DNA of 64,000 nt from Chryseobacterium takakiae (GCF_900129385.1 NZ_FQVO01000011.1:62001-126000); one strand, 5' to 3'; positions 52,159 through 62,985 are shown, counted from the stretch's first letter. Notes: generated by a model from the letters alone, not told the origin. Made by a program: numbers and translations.

Positions 52159-53238
52159 ATGAAACTGAAATCTATATTTTATATAGGAGTCTTTTTATGT
52201 AGTTTAGGACTAATGACTGCACAGGCTCCCGCTAATTATTATAATGGCACAACAGGACTTACTGGAAGTGCTTTAAAAACTAAATTATCTCAAATTATTG
52301 ATGTTGCGCTAGATAAAGGTTATAGTGGTTTATGGACAGCTTATCAGACAACCGATAGAGATTATTATTATGAAAATAATGGAAAAGTCTTGGACATGTA
52401 TTCAGAGAGACCCACTGCTGCTGACCCTTATGAATATACTATTGTTACCAATCAATGTGGAAATTATCAAACTGAAGGGGATTGCTATAATAGGGAGCAT
52501 TTAGTACCTCAAAGTTTATTTAATTCGGCTAATCCAATGCACAATGATGTACATTTCATTCCGCCTACGGACGGAAAAGTAAACGGAATGAGGTCTGATT
52601 GGCCTTTAGGAAAGGTTTCCAATCCAACCTGGACTTCATTGAATGGTTCCAAGCTTGGTCAGAGCGCTACTTCAGGATATTCGGGTACTGTTTTTGAGCC
52701 AATTGATGAGTTTAAGGGAGATATCGCAAGAATGATTTTCTATTTTGTTACCAGGTATGAGAACAAGCTTGCCAACTTCTCGTCAGGTAATATGTTAGGA
52801 AACTCGGCTTTCCCCGGCCTTCAAACCTGGGAGCTGAATGTTTTGCTCTTGTGGAATGATATGGATCCCGTTTCTCAAAGAGAGATTGACCGTAACAATG
52901 CTGCCTACAATTGGCAAAATAACCGAAATCCTTATATTGATAATCCACAGTGGGTTCATGATGTATGGGGATACTCCACATTATCTGCCAATGATATAGT
53001 AAAAGATACTGCTGTTTTGTATTCTCTTTACCCAAATCCGGCAAAAGATATAATTTCACTTTCAGGAAGTGATATTGCGAAAATAGAGAAATTAGAAATT
53101 TATAATTCACTCGGGCAATTGATCAAAAAAGTTAATATGCCTTTCAAAAATACGAATACAGTTGATGTTAGAGAATTAAAGCCAGGGGTATATTATTTTG
53201 TCACTGAACGTTTTTCTACCAAGTTTATTAAAGAATAG
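52159..53238 (+). CDS. Secreted endonuclease I family protein with T9SS tail
   Basis: This 359-residue protein has a signal peptide (about 1-22). The endonuclease I domain (about 25-270) shows CYNREHLVPQSLFN, with the catalytic His, HNDVHFIPPTDGKVNGMRSD and RYENKLANF. The C-terminal 75 residues have LYPNPAKDIISLSG and PGVYYFVTE, a type A T9SS sorting tail. It should be exported and may digest DNA for nutrients. It is just outside the island. Confidence 0.92.
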   Translation: MKLKSIFYIGVFLCSLGLMTAQAPANYYNGTTGLTGSALKTKLSQIIDVALDKGYSGLWTAYQTTDRDYYYENNGKVLDMYSERPTAADPYEYTIVTNQCGNYQTEGDCYNREHLVPQSLFNSANPMHNDVHFIPPTDGKVNGMRSDWPLGKVSNPTWTSLNGSKLGQSATSGYSGTVFEPIDEFKGDIARMIFYFVTRYENKLANFSSGNMLGNSAFPGLQTWELNVLLLWNDMDPVSQREIDRNNAAYNWQNNRNPYIDNPQWVHDVWGYSTLSANDIVKDTAVLYSLYPNPAKDIISLSGSDIAKIEKLEIYNSLGQLIKKVNMPFKNTNTVDVRELKPGVYYFVTERFSTKFIKE

Positions 53239-53297
53239 AAGTGTTAATATATATTGAATTATTAGCATTTTTCTGCTAATAGCAAACAGCATAGTTA

Positions 53298-53328
53298 AAA
53301 AGGTATTCCTTCAGGAGTGCCTTTTTTA
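53298..53328 (+). terminator. Terminator of the endonuclease gene
   Basis: A 12-bp stem aaaaggtattcc/ggagtgcctttt with two G-T pairs and loop ttca runs into T residues, 60 bases after the stop. The rest of the gap 53239-53620 holds no gene. Confidence 0.75.
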
Positions 53329-53571
53329 TTATGCTGAAATGACAGGTAAAAGATATTTCTTATGTAATTTGATTATTTTACATAGTTGCTTTTCTGGCAG
53401 TCGGTTTAAATATTCCGGAATATTTCTAAAACATATTGTCAAGTTTATAATTATATGATTTATAAAAATAAGTTATTGACTATTAGGTTTTATAGGGGTC
53501 AAAATAATTTGATATAAATTCTTTATGATATTATTCACAAAATATATCTTTCAAAGGAGAAATAAAAAGGA

Positions 53572-53579
53572 TACTTTTG
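53572..53579 (+). promoter_or_regulatory. Candidate -7 box for the T9SS/RHS operon
   Basis: TACTTTTG fits TAnnTTTG, 42 bases before the ATG at 53621. The -33 element is unclear. Confidence 0.4.
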
Positions 53580-53620
53580 CACGGTAAAATTGATAATCAA
53601 TAATTCGAAATAAACTTAGA

Positions 53621-55162
53621 ATGATCAAAATCTACTCAGGGGCATTATTCTTATGCTCTGTTCTGGGTCTTTCTGCTCAGGAAGTAATATGGCAGAAAAA
53701 CATTAAGTCGTCCTCACAGGATTTCTTAAGCCAGATTACAACAACAATAGATGGGCAATATCTCATTTCAGGAAGCTCCATTCAGCAAAAAAAAATGTCT
53801 GCCGAGAATAAACAGAATGATGGATACGATTTTCATCTTATAAAACTCAATCAACAAGGGAATGAAGTTTGGGAAAAGTACTTTTCGGGTCAGGATCATG
53901 ATTTTTTGTCTGCTACGGTTAATACTCAGGAAGGTGGTTTTTTACTTGCAGGTACATCTTTTTCAGGAAAAAGCTTGGATAAAAAAGATGATTCCAAAGG
54001 AGGATCTGACATATGGTTAATCAGAATCAATGAAAATGGCGATGAGATATGGCAGAAAACGTTAGGCAGCAGAAGGGATGAAGAAGCAAAAGCTGTAATC
54101 CAGGCAACAGACCTGGGATTCTTTGTTTCAGGAACGGTTGAAACCACGGGAGCCGGCTTTGGTTCGAAAGATATTTGGATCATAAAGCTCGATAAAAGTG
54201 GTAAAGAATTATCCCAGGTCACTATTGGAGGAAAAGGTTTGGATGTTGTTGAAAAGATGATTCCAACGAAGGATGGCGGAGCGTTAATTGGTGCATATTC
54301 AAGAAGTAAAGCAGGAGGATCTAAAAAGACCGATAATTTTGGAGAGGGAGATTATTGGATCCTTAAGTTTGATAAAGCCGGAAAACTAGAGTGGGAGAAA
54401 AATTTTGGAGGTAAAGAGGATGACCACCTGAGAACAATTTCAGTAACCTCTTCCGGATTTTTTATAGCAGGTGAATCGCGTTCGAATATTTCAGGAAATA
54501 AATCTGTAGGGGTTAAAGATGGAACAGATTTATGGATGATCATGCTTAATGAAAAAGGAGAGGAAATGTGGCAGAAATCATATAATTTCAAAAACAGAGA
54601 TGTATTGATGGGCGCCAGTATTTTACATACATCAGACGATAAATTATCAAAAGGAATTCTTCTTGGAGGATATAGTCAGGCGGAAGGAACCATTGGCGAT
54701 GAGGAGGAAACTTTCTGGATTTTATATCTGGATTACGCTGGGAATGAGATGTGGCGCAAATATGTTAAAGGTGAATCAAGAAAGAAAATTGAAAGGCTTG
54801 CAGATCTGAAATTAAACATAGATGGATCTATACTACTTGCAGGTACTAGTGCAGAAGAGCTAGGGAAGGAAAACTGGAAAATCATAAAACTTGGTGACAA
54901 GGAGGTTAGCAAACTTATTGAGAAATCTGATATTAAAATATATCCTAACCCAGTTACAGATTATGCTTACGTTGAAATTGGCTTTGAGTTTAAAGAAGCT
55001 GATATTTCATTGTATGATATGGGAGGAAGACAGATTCAGACCATCAAAACAAGGAATTCTGTTACAAAAATAAATACTCAATCTCTGCTTCAGGCTGCGT
55101 ATCTGGTTTATATAAAAACAGACGAAGGTAAAGTGGCAAGCGCCAAACTAATAAAAAAATAA
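53621..55162 (+). CDS. Secreted beta-propeller-like protein with T9SS tail
   Basis: This 513-residue protein has a signal peptide (about 1-19). Repeats of about 50-60 residues follow with the pattern GG.D.WLI..NE.G...W.K..G, for example GGSDIWLIRINENGDEIWQK and GEGDYWILKFDKAGKLEWEK. They suggest a beta-propeller. The last 75 residues have KIYPNPVTDYAYVEI and DEGKVASAKLIKK, a type A T9SS sorting tail. It ends nine bases before the first RHS-type gene and may carry or present those proteins. Confidence 0.82.
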   Translation: MIKIYSGALFLCSVLGLSAQEVIWQKNIKSSSQDFLSQITTTIDGQYLISGSSIQQKKMSAENKQNDGYDFHLIKLNQQGNEVWEKYFSGQDHDFLSATVNTQEGGFLLAGTSFSGKSLDKKDDSKGGSDIWLIRINENGDEIWQKTLGSRRDEEAKAVIQATDLGFFVSGTVETTGAGFGSKDIWIIKLDKSGKELSQVTIGGKGLDVVEKMIPTKDGGALIGAYSRSKAGGSKKTDNFGEGDYWILKFDKAGKLEWEKNFGGKEDDHLRTISVTSSGFFIAGESRSNISGNKSVGVKDGTDLWMIMLNEKGEEMWQKSYNFKNRDVLMGASILHTSDDKLSKGILLGGYSQAEGTIGDEEETFWILYLDYAGNEMWRKYVKGESRKKIERLADLKLNIDGSILLAGTSAEELGKENWKIIKLGDKEVSKLIEKSDIKIYPNPVTDYAYVEIGFEFKEADISLYDMGGRQIQTIKTRNSVTKINTQSLLQAAYLVYIKTDEGKVASAKLIKK

Positions 55163-55171
55163 TAACTATTA

Positions 55172-58100
55172 ATGAAAAACTTAAAAAGATACCTGACTTG
55201 TATTTTATACATTTCTTGTCAGATTATTTATGCGCAGGGTAAAACTGTGGAAGATTATAATCTTGGGAAAAAGATAAATGTCAGCAATAATTACAATGTT
55301 GGTAAGCTTAGCTTGTCTGTACCTTTATATGACATCAATCTGGGAAGACTTTCTTTAAAGGGTACCGTAGATTACCAGCAGGAGATTCCTAAAACCGAGC
55401 CATCCATGGTGGGAGCAAACTGGTACTTTAACATGTTCGGCAAAATAACAGTGGCATATAAAAAGCCGGGAGATTTGCTTTCTCCTCAGCTACTTGGAGC
55501 TAATACGCCCAGTGGATTCCATAGTATGGGAAAAAATAATTGTCTCATTTCAACACCAGGTAATGGTGCTACAAAAAAGCAACTTTTAACAAATCCAAAT
55601 ACGGACACCAGTTTTTACACGTATGAACCCAATACTTTTTATTTTGATTTCCTCGGATATACAGGGTATATGGTGTATGACAACGTTGGAAAGTTTCTGG
55701 TGTATTCTGAGAATGGAAATCTGACGGCATCATGGTCAGGAGAAAAATGCCATAATATTTTTCAACCGATTTTGTCATTCCCGGAAATTGTAATGAAAGA
55801 TGATAAAGGAAATGAGTTTTATTTCGGAGGCGATTATAATTCTATGGACATCTATTACGGAAAGACCAAGTACAACTATAGCTCTTTTAGCGATGATGGG
55901 ACTTTTAGCTATTTTACTGATTTTTATACAAACAGACAAACCAATTATATTTCTGCATTTTACCTGAAAAAGGTAAAATTATCAAATGGAAGGCTGCTAG
56001 AGGCATATTATAAAAATAGTAACAGAACAATTCTTGATCCTTTTACTAATGGTGGAGAATATGTTAACGGGGATTATCCTAATGGAATTCCTGCCAACAA
56101 TATCTTGTTGAACAATAATATTTTTCTGGGACAAGGTAATGGCCAGGATTTTAATAACTATACGGATACTTCTTCAATGAATTCGTGGGCGATGAGCCAG
56201 ACCAGAGTTAATATCTTTCAGAAATTAGCAGTCATTGATTCCGTCAAAATATCGGATTACGGAACATTAAGCTTTAATTATGTTCAGGGTAATAATATTT
56301 ACACGAAACCTTTTCTGAAAAAAATTCAGCTAAAAAGCTACAGCAAAAAGATAAAGGATATTGATTTTACTTATAATAATGCTCAGTTACAAGAGATTAA
56401 TAATAATAATGAAAAATATAGCTTTACTTATTATACCGGTTCTGGAAACAATTACCAAACGGACCCTTCAGGAATCAATTATTTAAGTGGTTATATAGGT
56501 TATCTCAAAAGTGTTGTGTATCCTACAAAAGGAAGAGAAGAATTTATTTATGAGCAAAATGATGTTTCCAAGATAAATTTTTTCACAAGAAGCAGTTTCG
56601 GAACAGAGAATAACGTGTTCATGAATAAAGATTCTAAAATTGACGGTCAACGATTATCAATGATACAGACTTTTGACAACACTAATACTCAGGTAGGTCT
56701 GAAAAAGTATGAATATAAAAATGATGATGGAACCTCGTCCGGTATTCTTATCTATAAAGATCAAACCAGCGTTTTTGTAGACAATTTGAACTGGTTTAAT
56801 TCCGGTACTACAACAACATCCAACTCGTTTAAAGGATATTATGATGAATATGTACGATATAGCAAGGTAAGAGAAGAAATTACAGGTAAGGAAAGAAATG
56901 ATTATTATTTTACGGATCTTGTTACAAATCCTGATTCTATTGCCACTAAAGTCCACTCTAGTAACAACAATCCTAATGCACCACAGATCGCGCAAAGCAA
57001 ATTACCGTTAAAAGTAAATAAAAATAACGAGAGAGGAAAACTGTATAAGATGGTTAAGCATAATAATGATATGTTTGCAGTCTTAGTAAAAAATATAAGA
57101 TACACGAATTTCTTGAAAAATGCTTATCCGCTTAATGAACTATCTGATAACTGCACAGATTGTAAAATATCAGACAGCAGATATTTCGTGGAAGCAAAGG
57201 CCGCGTTATGGGCACCAAATGTGAATAATCCATCACAGCTTGAATATATCGGATATTATCAATATCAACCTGTATTGCCATATCTGCCAATAGCTATAGA
57301 GACTACGGAACAGATTCCATATCAAACTGTTGCGGGTAATCCTGTCGGTAGTAAATTATTTAATAGTGAAAAGTATATTAAATATAATACCAAATATTTA
57401 TACTGGCATCCCTATGAAATAGAAACAACAGAAAATTTGTCTCATGATTGGAACCTGCCGGGAAATCCTCCTGTCTACAATGGAAAAATAATATCAAGAA
57501 CGTATTATCCACAAGATATTCTCAGGGCCAATACGGCTTGTGTAACAGGAAATTGTCCCCCTGATAACAATACGGTGGGAGGGAAGTTTTCCATTTATAA
57601 ATATATGGCAAACCAAAATCTGGTAATGCCTGTTATTGAAGCAAAGGTAAATACATATAACAAAACGGCTTTGGAAGAGGAAATTTATTCTAAAGATGCG
57701 GCAACAGGAAATTTCGTTATGCCAACCCGAAGAAGAAGTTCCCTGCTTGATTCTAATTTCTCCTTAGATAATGTGGCAGCAGCAACTGTAGAAGATAAAG
57801 AGACTATGGAATTGTATGATAATTTGGGAAATCTCCTGCAGTCAAGAAGCAGTAACGGTATTCCAAATACTACGATTTATGGTTATAATCAAACCCTTCC
57901 TATTGCAGAAGTCAAAGGGGCCACTTACGCACAGGTTATGCAGGCTTTTAATCTTGATCCTGTTAATAACACTTCATATCTTGATCTGGAGATTGTAAAA
58001 AAATCCAACCTGGATAAAAATGAAACTGCTGAAGCGGATCTAAATTTAGAATTGGATAAATTTAGAACAAAGCCGGAATTAAAAGATTTCCAGATTGAAA

Positions 58101-58813
58101 CATTCGCTTATGATCCCCTAATAGGAGTTAAATCAGTAACTGATGCGAATGGAGTAAAAAGCTCTTATAAATATGACGGACTCAACAGGCCTAAAAAAGT
58201 ATTTGATGCCAATGGAGATCCTATTAAGACATTTGATTATAATTTCGCACCGACAAGATATTACAATAGCTATCTTATTAAAACTTTATATAGAAACAAT
58301 TGTGGATCTAATGCGCACGGAGGTCTTCATTTGTACTTTGTACCTGAAAACAAATATTTTTCAACGGTAAGTCAGGCGGACGCAGAGCAGATGGCAGAGA
58401 ATGAAGCTGCAACGGTAGGACAAGTCGAAGCTAATACGTATGGCTTATGCTATCCTAAATCACAATGTTCCCTGACCATGGCTAACAATTTTGTTTCATT
58501 AGGTTCGGAGGTATATAGTTATATGAATAATTATAATGTTGTATTTAAGCTTTCCTTCAGGGGTTATCCTATTAACGCAAGTTATTGGAATAATGAAATT
58601 CAAATCGCACAAATTAGCGGAAGCTGTATCCCTTCTGTGGAAAGGACAATAAGCAATTATGTTGAACCACCGGGCGGATATTTCGGAGATACTCCGGCTA
58701 ACAGAACCTGGCGGGTAAGAATAGATACTGCGGGAAGAGTTTATGTAAAACTATTATCAGGGTCTGTGGGAAATAACTCGGCTAACCCATTAAAATTTGA
58801 ATTCGAATACTAA
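55172..58813 (+). CDS. Giant secreted RHS-associated protein
   Basis: This 1213-residue protein has a signal peptide (about 1-22) and a long Tyr/Asn-rich beta region. YD-type repeats appear in the last third: MELYDNLGNLLQSRSSNGIPN, TIYGYNQTLPIAEVKGATY and KYDGLNRPKKVFDANGDPI. A C-terminal domain with Cys residues (about 1040-1213) follows. It has no RHS core motif of its own. The next RHS gene starts one base after its stop, so the two probably act as a pair, as in tripartite Tc-type shells, but this is inference. Confidence 0.72.
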   Translation: MKNLKRYLTCILYISCQIIYAQGKTVEDYNLGKKINVSNNYNVGKLSLSVPLYDINLGRLSLKGTVDYQQEIPKTEPSMVGANWYFNMFGKITVAYKKPGDLLSPQLLGANTPSGFHSMGKNNCLISTPGNGATKKQLLTNPNTDTSFYTYEPNTFYFDFLGYTGYMVYDNVGKFLVYSENGNLTASWSGEKCHNIFQPILSFPEIVMKDDKGNEFYFGGDYNSMDIYYGKTKYNYSSFSDDGTFSYFTDFYTNRQTNYISAFYLKKVKLSNGRLLEAYYKNSNRTILDPFTNGGEYVNGDYPNGIPANNILLNNNIFLGQGNGQDFNNYTDTSSMNSWAMSQTRVNIFQKLAVIDSVKISDYGTLSFNYVQGNNIYTKPFLKKIQLKSYSKKIKDIDFTYNNAQLQEINNNNEKYSFTYYTGSGNNYQTDPSGINYLSGYIGYLKSVVYPTKGREEFIYEQNDVSKINFFTRSSFGTENNVFMNKDSKIDGQRLSMIQTFDNTNTQVGLKKYEYKNDDGTSSGILIYKDQTSVFVDNLNWFNSGTTTTSNSFKGYYDEYVRYSKVREEITGKERNDYYFTDLVTNPDSIATKVHSSNNNPNAPQIAQSKLPLKVNKNNERGKLYKMVKHNNDMFAVLVKNIRYTNFLKNAYPLNELSDNCTDCKISDSRYFVEAKAALWAPNVNNPSQLEYIGYYQYQPVLPYLPIAIETTEQIPYQTVAGNPVGSKLFNSEKYIKYNTKYLYWHPYEIETTENLSHDWNLPGNPPVYNGKIISRTYYPQDILRANTACVTGNCPPDNNTVGGKFSIYKYMANQNLVMPVIEAKVNTYNKTALEEEIYSKDAATGNFVMPTRRRSSLLDSNFSLDNVAAATVEDKETMELYDNLGNLLQSRSSNGIPNTTIYGYNQTLPIAEVKGATYAQVMQAFNLDPVNNTSYLDLEIVKKSNLDKNETAEADLNLELDKFRTKPELKDFQIETFAYDPLIGVKSVTDANGVKSSYKYDGLNRPKKVFDANGDPIKTFDYNFAPTRYYNSYLIKTLYRNNCGSNAHGGLHLYFVPENKYFSTVSQADAEQMAENEAATVGQVEANTYGLCYPKSQCSLTMANNFVSLGSEVYSYMNNYNVVFKLSFRGYPINASYWNNEIQIAQISGSCIPSVERTISNYVEPPGGYFGDTPANRTWRVRIDTAGRVYVKLLSGSVGNNSANPLKFEFEY

Positions 58814-58814
58814 T

Positions 58815-61800
58815 ATGAAAAGCTATAAAATATTATTTATAATTCTTTTATCCTGGGTAAATGTATATTATGCCCAGAGTTCAGGATTATCAAATGCCGA
58901 AAACTATATTTTAGTAAAAAATTATGTGTCTAAGGGATCAGATACTTTAACAAAGCCACCTTTACAAACTGTACAATATTTTGACGGTATTGGAAGAATA
59001 AAGCAGAGCGTTAAAGTAAAATATACACCGCAAGGAAATGACGTGGTAAGTCACAAGGTCTATGATGAGTTTGGAAGAGAGGCTAGAGAATATCTTCCGG
59101 TTCCTCAGCAAGGTACGCAAAATGGGGCTTTTTATACCAATCCTTTAACCAATGCAACAAATCCTGCCATATATGGTAACGAAAAAATCTATTCTGAAAA
59201 GATCTTTGAAAGTTCCCCTTTCGACAATATTCAGAAACAGTTTCAGGTAGGAAATGACTGGTCGGGCAGTCCTCTTCAATTCGGTTACGACAGGAATATC
59301 GCCGGAGAGGTAAAAAAATATGTAACGGTAACAAGCTGGTCTAATGGAGCAACATCTTCTTTATTAAATATAAGCGGAAGCTACGGCAATAGTGAGTTAT
59401 ACAAAAAAATAAGGGTAGATGAAGATAATATTCAGGTTATTGAATTTATTGATGCACAAGGGAAATTAGTATTAAACAGAAAAGTTATCAGCAGCTCGGA
59501 AAATGCTGATACGTATTATGTATATAATGAATATGACCAGCTGGCTTTTGTTATTCCCCCATCAGCCGCCAGCTTAACGAATATTGATACTACAAATTTA
59601 AATGCTTTATGCTATCAGTATCGTTATGATAATAAAGGTCGTTTGGTTGAAAAGAGACAACCCGGAAAAGAAGGATGGGAATTCATCGTGTATGATAAAC
59701 AGAACAGGATTGTTCTTACACAAGATCCCATGCTGGCTTCACTAAATAATAATTTTAATAAGAAAGGCTGGATTTTTACTAAATACGATCAGTTCGGCAG
59801 AATTGTCTATACGGGATTTTTTGCAAATACTGCAAGTAGATTGTCAATGCAGACTGCCCTAAATAACATGGCTGCTAATGCCGCAAACAATGAAGTGCGG
59901 ACTAACACACCATTTTCACTCAATGGCTTGGATATTTGGTATACAAAAAATGCATTTCCCACAGGCAGTATGACCATACTAAGTGTTAACTATTATGATA
60001 CATACCCTTTTGCATCACCACTCTTTCCTACACAAATCTTAGGACAAACGGTACTTTCAGACGTGCAGAGCTCATCCGTTAATACTAAAAATTTGCCGCT
60101 TGCATCCTTTGTCAAAAACATTGATGATGATAACTGGACTAAAGGTTATAATTGGTATGATCCTAAAGGAAGACTTATCGGAACTTATTCAATTAATTAT
60201 TTAGGAGGATATACAAAAAGAGAAAAGCTGTTGGATTTTTCAGGTTTAATCAAGGAATCTTATGTGTATCATAAAAGAACAAATAGTGATGAAGAAGTCC
60301 GTACAAAAGAAACGATTGAGTATGATAAACAAAATAGAATATTAGCTCAAAAGCATAAGGTTAATAATCAGCAGGAGGAACCTTTAAGCATAAATTCTTA
60401 TAATGAATTAGGCCAGTTAGCACAAAAGCAAGTAGGGCAGGATGATGATCATCTTGTGCCTTTACAAACAATTACTTATAAATATAATATCAGGGGATGG
60501 GTTACACAGGTTAATGATCCGGAAAATTTAGGATCAAGCTTTTTTGCAATGAAGCTGAAATATCAAAACCCGCAAGATGCTCAAAATGGAATAGCTAAAT
60601 ATAACGGAAGTGTTTCAGAAATGGATTGGAAAACATCTGTTGACGGATTATACAGGAGATATGCTTATAAATATGATCAGTTAAACAGACTTACAGAAGG
60701 TATATTTTTAACGCCATATTTAACATCAGAAACGCAAAACCACTTTTATGATGAAATTCTAACGTATGATAAAAACAGCAACATTAAGACGCTTAATAGA
60801 TTTCAGGCACCTTCATTGGGATTAAATACACCGATGAAAATCGATGAATTAACATACGAATACGCGAACAATAACCTTTCTAACAGGCTTTCTAAGGTAA
60901 CAGATGCTATTCCTAATAATTCAGGATATCCAATCGGTGGAAACGTAATTGATTATGATTTAAATGGTAATATGATCAATCAAAAAGATAAAGGCATATC
61001 CGGGATCTTATATAATTACCTTAATCTTCCCAGACAATTTACAACCAGCCAAGAGAATATATCTTATCTATATAGAGCTGACGGAACAAAACTTAAGAAA
61101 ACACTTAGTGCCACAACAACTGATTATTTAGATGGATTTCAGTATGAAAATGGAATTTTAAAGGTGATTCCTACTACTGAAGGAATCTACGCATATGATA
61201 GAACACAGTACATCTATAATTATAAAGACCACCTGGGAAATATTAGATTTACATATGGGTCAGTAGACGGTGGAGGAATTATTTTCTGGAAAGAAAATAA
61301 CTATTATCCTTTTGGGTTAATGCATAAAGGCTATAATGGATCTGATAATTTGCAGGAGTTTTCCGTGCCTTATTTTGATCGATATAGTGGAAAAGAGCTA
61401 CAGGAAACAGGAATGTATGATTTCGGGGCGAGATTTTATATGCCTGATTTAGGAAGATGGGGCGTAATTGACCCCTTATCAGAAAAGTATCATGGTTTTA
61501 GTCCATATAATTATACCTTGAATAATCCGCTTAATATGATTGATCCGGACGGAAGAGCTGTTTATCCTCCCGTAAAAGGATTGGCATATTATGTCGATAA
61601 TGATGGTATCTTTAGATGGAATGCTCAAAATAAAATGTATGAGCATTACGGAAATACTCCGGAAAATCCAACGGTTTCAAATGGCTTTTTAGGATATTAT
61701 GAAGTGCCGGAATCCGCTACGGCCGAAGTAACTGCTAATCCGCCTTCGGGTGAGGGTGTTATTGCAAAAGGAGATATGCCAAAGGTTAGTTCCGTACCAA

Positions 61801-62309
61801 ATAATACAACACAGCAGGCTCGTAAAGGTATAATACCAAGATATCAGAAACTGGATGAAGTAGTTAATAACCCTGCAACTTCTCCTGCAATGGCAAGACT
61901 GGGACAGGTAACGGCTTCCAGTTCAGCAAGAATTATGCGATCGGTAGAAAGTGTAGGAAAAATAGGAAGAGAAGTTTGGTGGGGACCAAAATCTATTGGT
62001 ACCTTTAGGACACCAACCAGATTGGCGGGCGGTCTTGCGAATACTTTGGAAGCCGGAGGAACTGCTTTAGGCTTTTTGGGTCTGGGCTTTACGTCCTATC
62101 AATATTTATCGGGACAAATCACAGGTACAGAAGCATTTTTTGATGTCGGAGCCGGAGTCCTGAGTTTTTGGTGTCCTTTGTGCGGAATGTTTTATTTCGG
62201 TGGAAAAACATTATGGGAACAAACCACAGGAACACCTTTATTTAAGAAACCTGAAGGTATTTCAAACGAGATCACTCCGTTGTTTGGTCAACCATTTATC
62301 TTTAAATAA
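58815..62309 (+). CDS. DUF6443-type RHS-repeat protein with variable C-terminus
   Basis: I chose ATG 58815 (MKSYKILFI) because it begins a signal peptide ending in YYAQ. The 1164-residue protein starts with the DUF6443 region (TVQYFDGIGRIKQSV, VYDEFGREAREYLP). YD repeats follow, then the RHS core YNYKDHLGNIRFTYG and YDFGARFYMPDLGRWGVIDP, ending at NPLNMIDPDGR (near residue 914). The final 250 residues are unlike the core and contain hydrophobic helices (ALGFLGLGFTSYQYL, GVLSFWCPLCGMFYFGG). I see no known toxin motif. Confidence 0.88.
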   Translation: MKSYKILFIILLSWVNVYYAQSSGLSNAENYILVKNYVSKGSDTLTKPPLQTVQYFDGIGRIKQSVKVKYTPQGNDVVSHKVYDEFGREAREYLPVPQQGTQNGAFYTNPLTNATNPAIYGNEKIYSEKIFESSPFDNIQKQFQVGNDWSGSPLQFGYDRNIAGEVKKYVTVTSWSNGATSSLLNISGSYGNSELYKKIRVDEDNIQVIEFIDAQGKLVLNRKVISSSENADTYYVYNEYDQLAFVIPPSAASLTNIDTTNLNALCYQYRYDNKGRLVEKRQPGKEGWEFIVYDKQNRIVLTQDPMLASLNNNFNKKGWIFTKYDQFGRIVYTGFFANTASRLSMQTALNNMAANAANNEVRTNTPFSLNGLDIWYTKNAFPTGSMTILSVNYYDTYPFASPLFPTQILGQTVLSDVQSSSVNTKNLPLASFVKNIDDDNWTKGYNWYDPKGRLIGTYSINYLGGYTKREKLLDFSGLIKESYVYHKRTNSDEEVRTKETIEYDKQNRILAQKHKVNNQQEEPLSINSYNELGQLAQKQVGQDDDHLVPLQTITYKYNIRGWVTQVNDPENLGSSFFAMKLKYQNPQDAQNGIAKYNGSVSEMDWKTSVDGLYRRYAYKYDQLNRLTEGIFLTPYLTSETQNHFYDEILTYDKNSNIKTLNRFQAPSLGLNTPMKIDELTYEYANNNLSNRLSKVTDAIPNNSGYPIGGNVIDYDLNGNMINQKDKGISGILYNYLNLPRQFTTSQENISYLYRADGTKLKKTLSATTTDYLDGFQYENGILKVIPTTEGIYAYDRTQYIYNYKDHLGNIRFTYGSVDGGGIIFWKENNYYPFGLMHKGYNGSDNLQEFSVPYFDRYSGKELQETGMYDFGARFYMPDLGRWGVIDPLSEKYHGFSPYNYTLNNPLNMIDPDGRAVYPPVKGLAYYVDNDGIFRWNAQNKMYEHYGNTPENPTVSNGFLGYYEVPESATAEVTANPPSGEGVIAKGDMPKVSSVPNNTTQQARKGIIPRYQKLDEVVNNPATSPAMARLGQVTASSSARIMRSVESVGKIGREVWWGPKSIGTFRTPTRLAGGLANTLEAGGTALGFLGLGFTSYQYLSGQITGTEAFFDVGAGVLSFWCPLCGMFYFGGKTLWEQTTGTPLFKKPEGISNEITPLFGQPFIFK

Positions 62310-62311
62310 AA

Positions 62312-62827
62312 ATGAAAGTATATAACTATTTCGCTTTTTCAACTTATAAGCTCCTTGAAATTGTTTTCAAAAAAGATAATGAAAGGATTTTAGTACTCAA
62401 AACATCCTTTATTATTTCACTACTAATATTACTTGTATTGTACTCTATAAAGGGAATTTTTGAATTGAATGGTTATAATGATACCGTAATTCCTCCATTG
62501 TACATTTTTTTGCTGATCGTAATAATATGGCTGCCGAATTATATTTACCTTAACAAAAAGAATTTTCTTATGGATAATAATGTTTTTTCTCTAAAAAACG
62601 TTATTCAGGTTCTGTTGTTTATAATCACAGTTGTTGCTGGATTTATAATAATTGCCAATAAAAACAGAGAAAGAATATTCAGAGAAAGAGGATATTCAGA
62701 AGAAATGATTAATAATGGAGGTAAAGAAGCATTTGATCCTCAAAAAAAACCAGAGTCATTGGAAGAAAAGATCAGATTATGGTATTATAATACATTTGAA
62801 AAAAAGGATAGTACTGACATAAAATGA
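62312..62827 (+). CDS. Small membrane protein, possible immunity protein of the RHS gene
   Basis: This 171-residue protein has three predicted membrane helices (about 30-48, 62-82 and 97-117) and a charged C-terminal tail. I do not recognise it. It starts two bases after the RHS gene and is the last gene before the terminator, the usual place of an immunity gene for an RHS toxin. If the RHS tip acts on membranes, a membrane immunity protein would fit; this is inference. Confidence 0.6.
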   Translation: MKVYNYFAFSTYKLLEIVFKKDNERILVLKTSFIISLLILLVLYSIKGIFELNGYNDTVIPPLYIFLLIVIIWLPNYIYLNKKNFLMDNNVFSLKNVIQVLLFIITVVAGFIIIANKNRERIFRERGYSEEMINNGGKEAFDPQKKPESLEEKIRLWYYNTFEKKDSTDIK

Positions 62828-62828
62828 T

Positions 62829-62862
62829 AAAGGTCGTCTCAATTTTGAGACGACCTTTTTTA
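62829..62862 (+). terminator. Terminator of the RHS operon
   Basis: A stem of about 13 bp (aaggtcgtctca and its complement) around a short loop runs into T residues, directly after the last RHS operon gene. Confidence 0.85.
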
Positions 62863-62985
62863 TGCACATAATAATATTTAGATCTAAATTATTTCTTTAT
62901 ATATGAAATAAACGGTATTGATTCTTAGCAAATGTTAGTACATTTGCAAATATATCCTTGAGATAGCAGGTTTTTACAATTTTCA

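Noticed and set aside
61560..62309. A named toxin domain at the RHS tip
   Set aside because: I see hydrophobic helices but no catalytic motif of a known nuclease, deaminase or ADP-ribosyltransferase.
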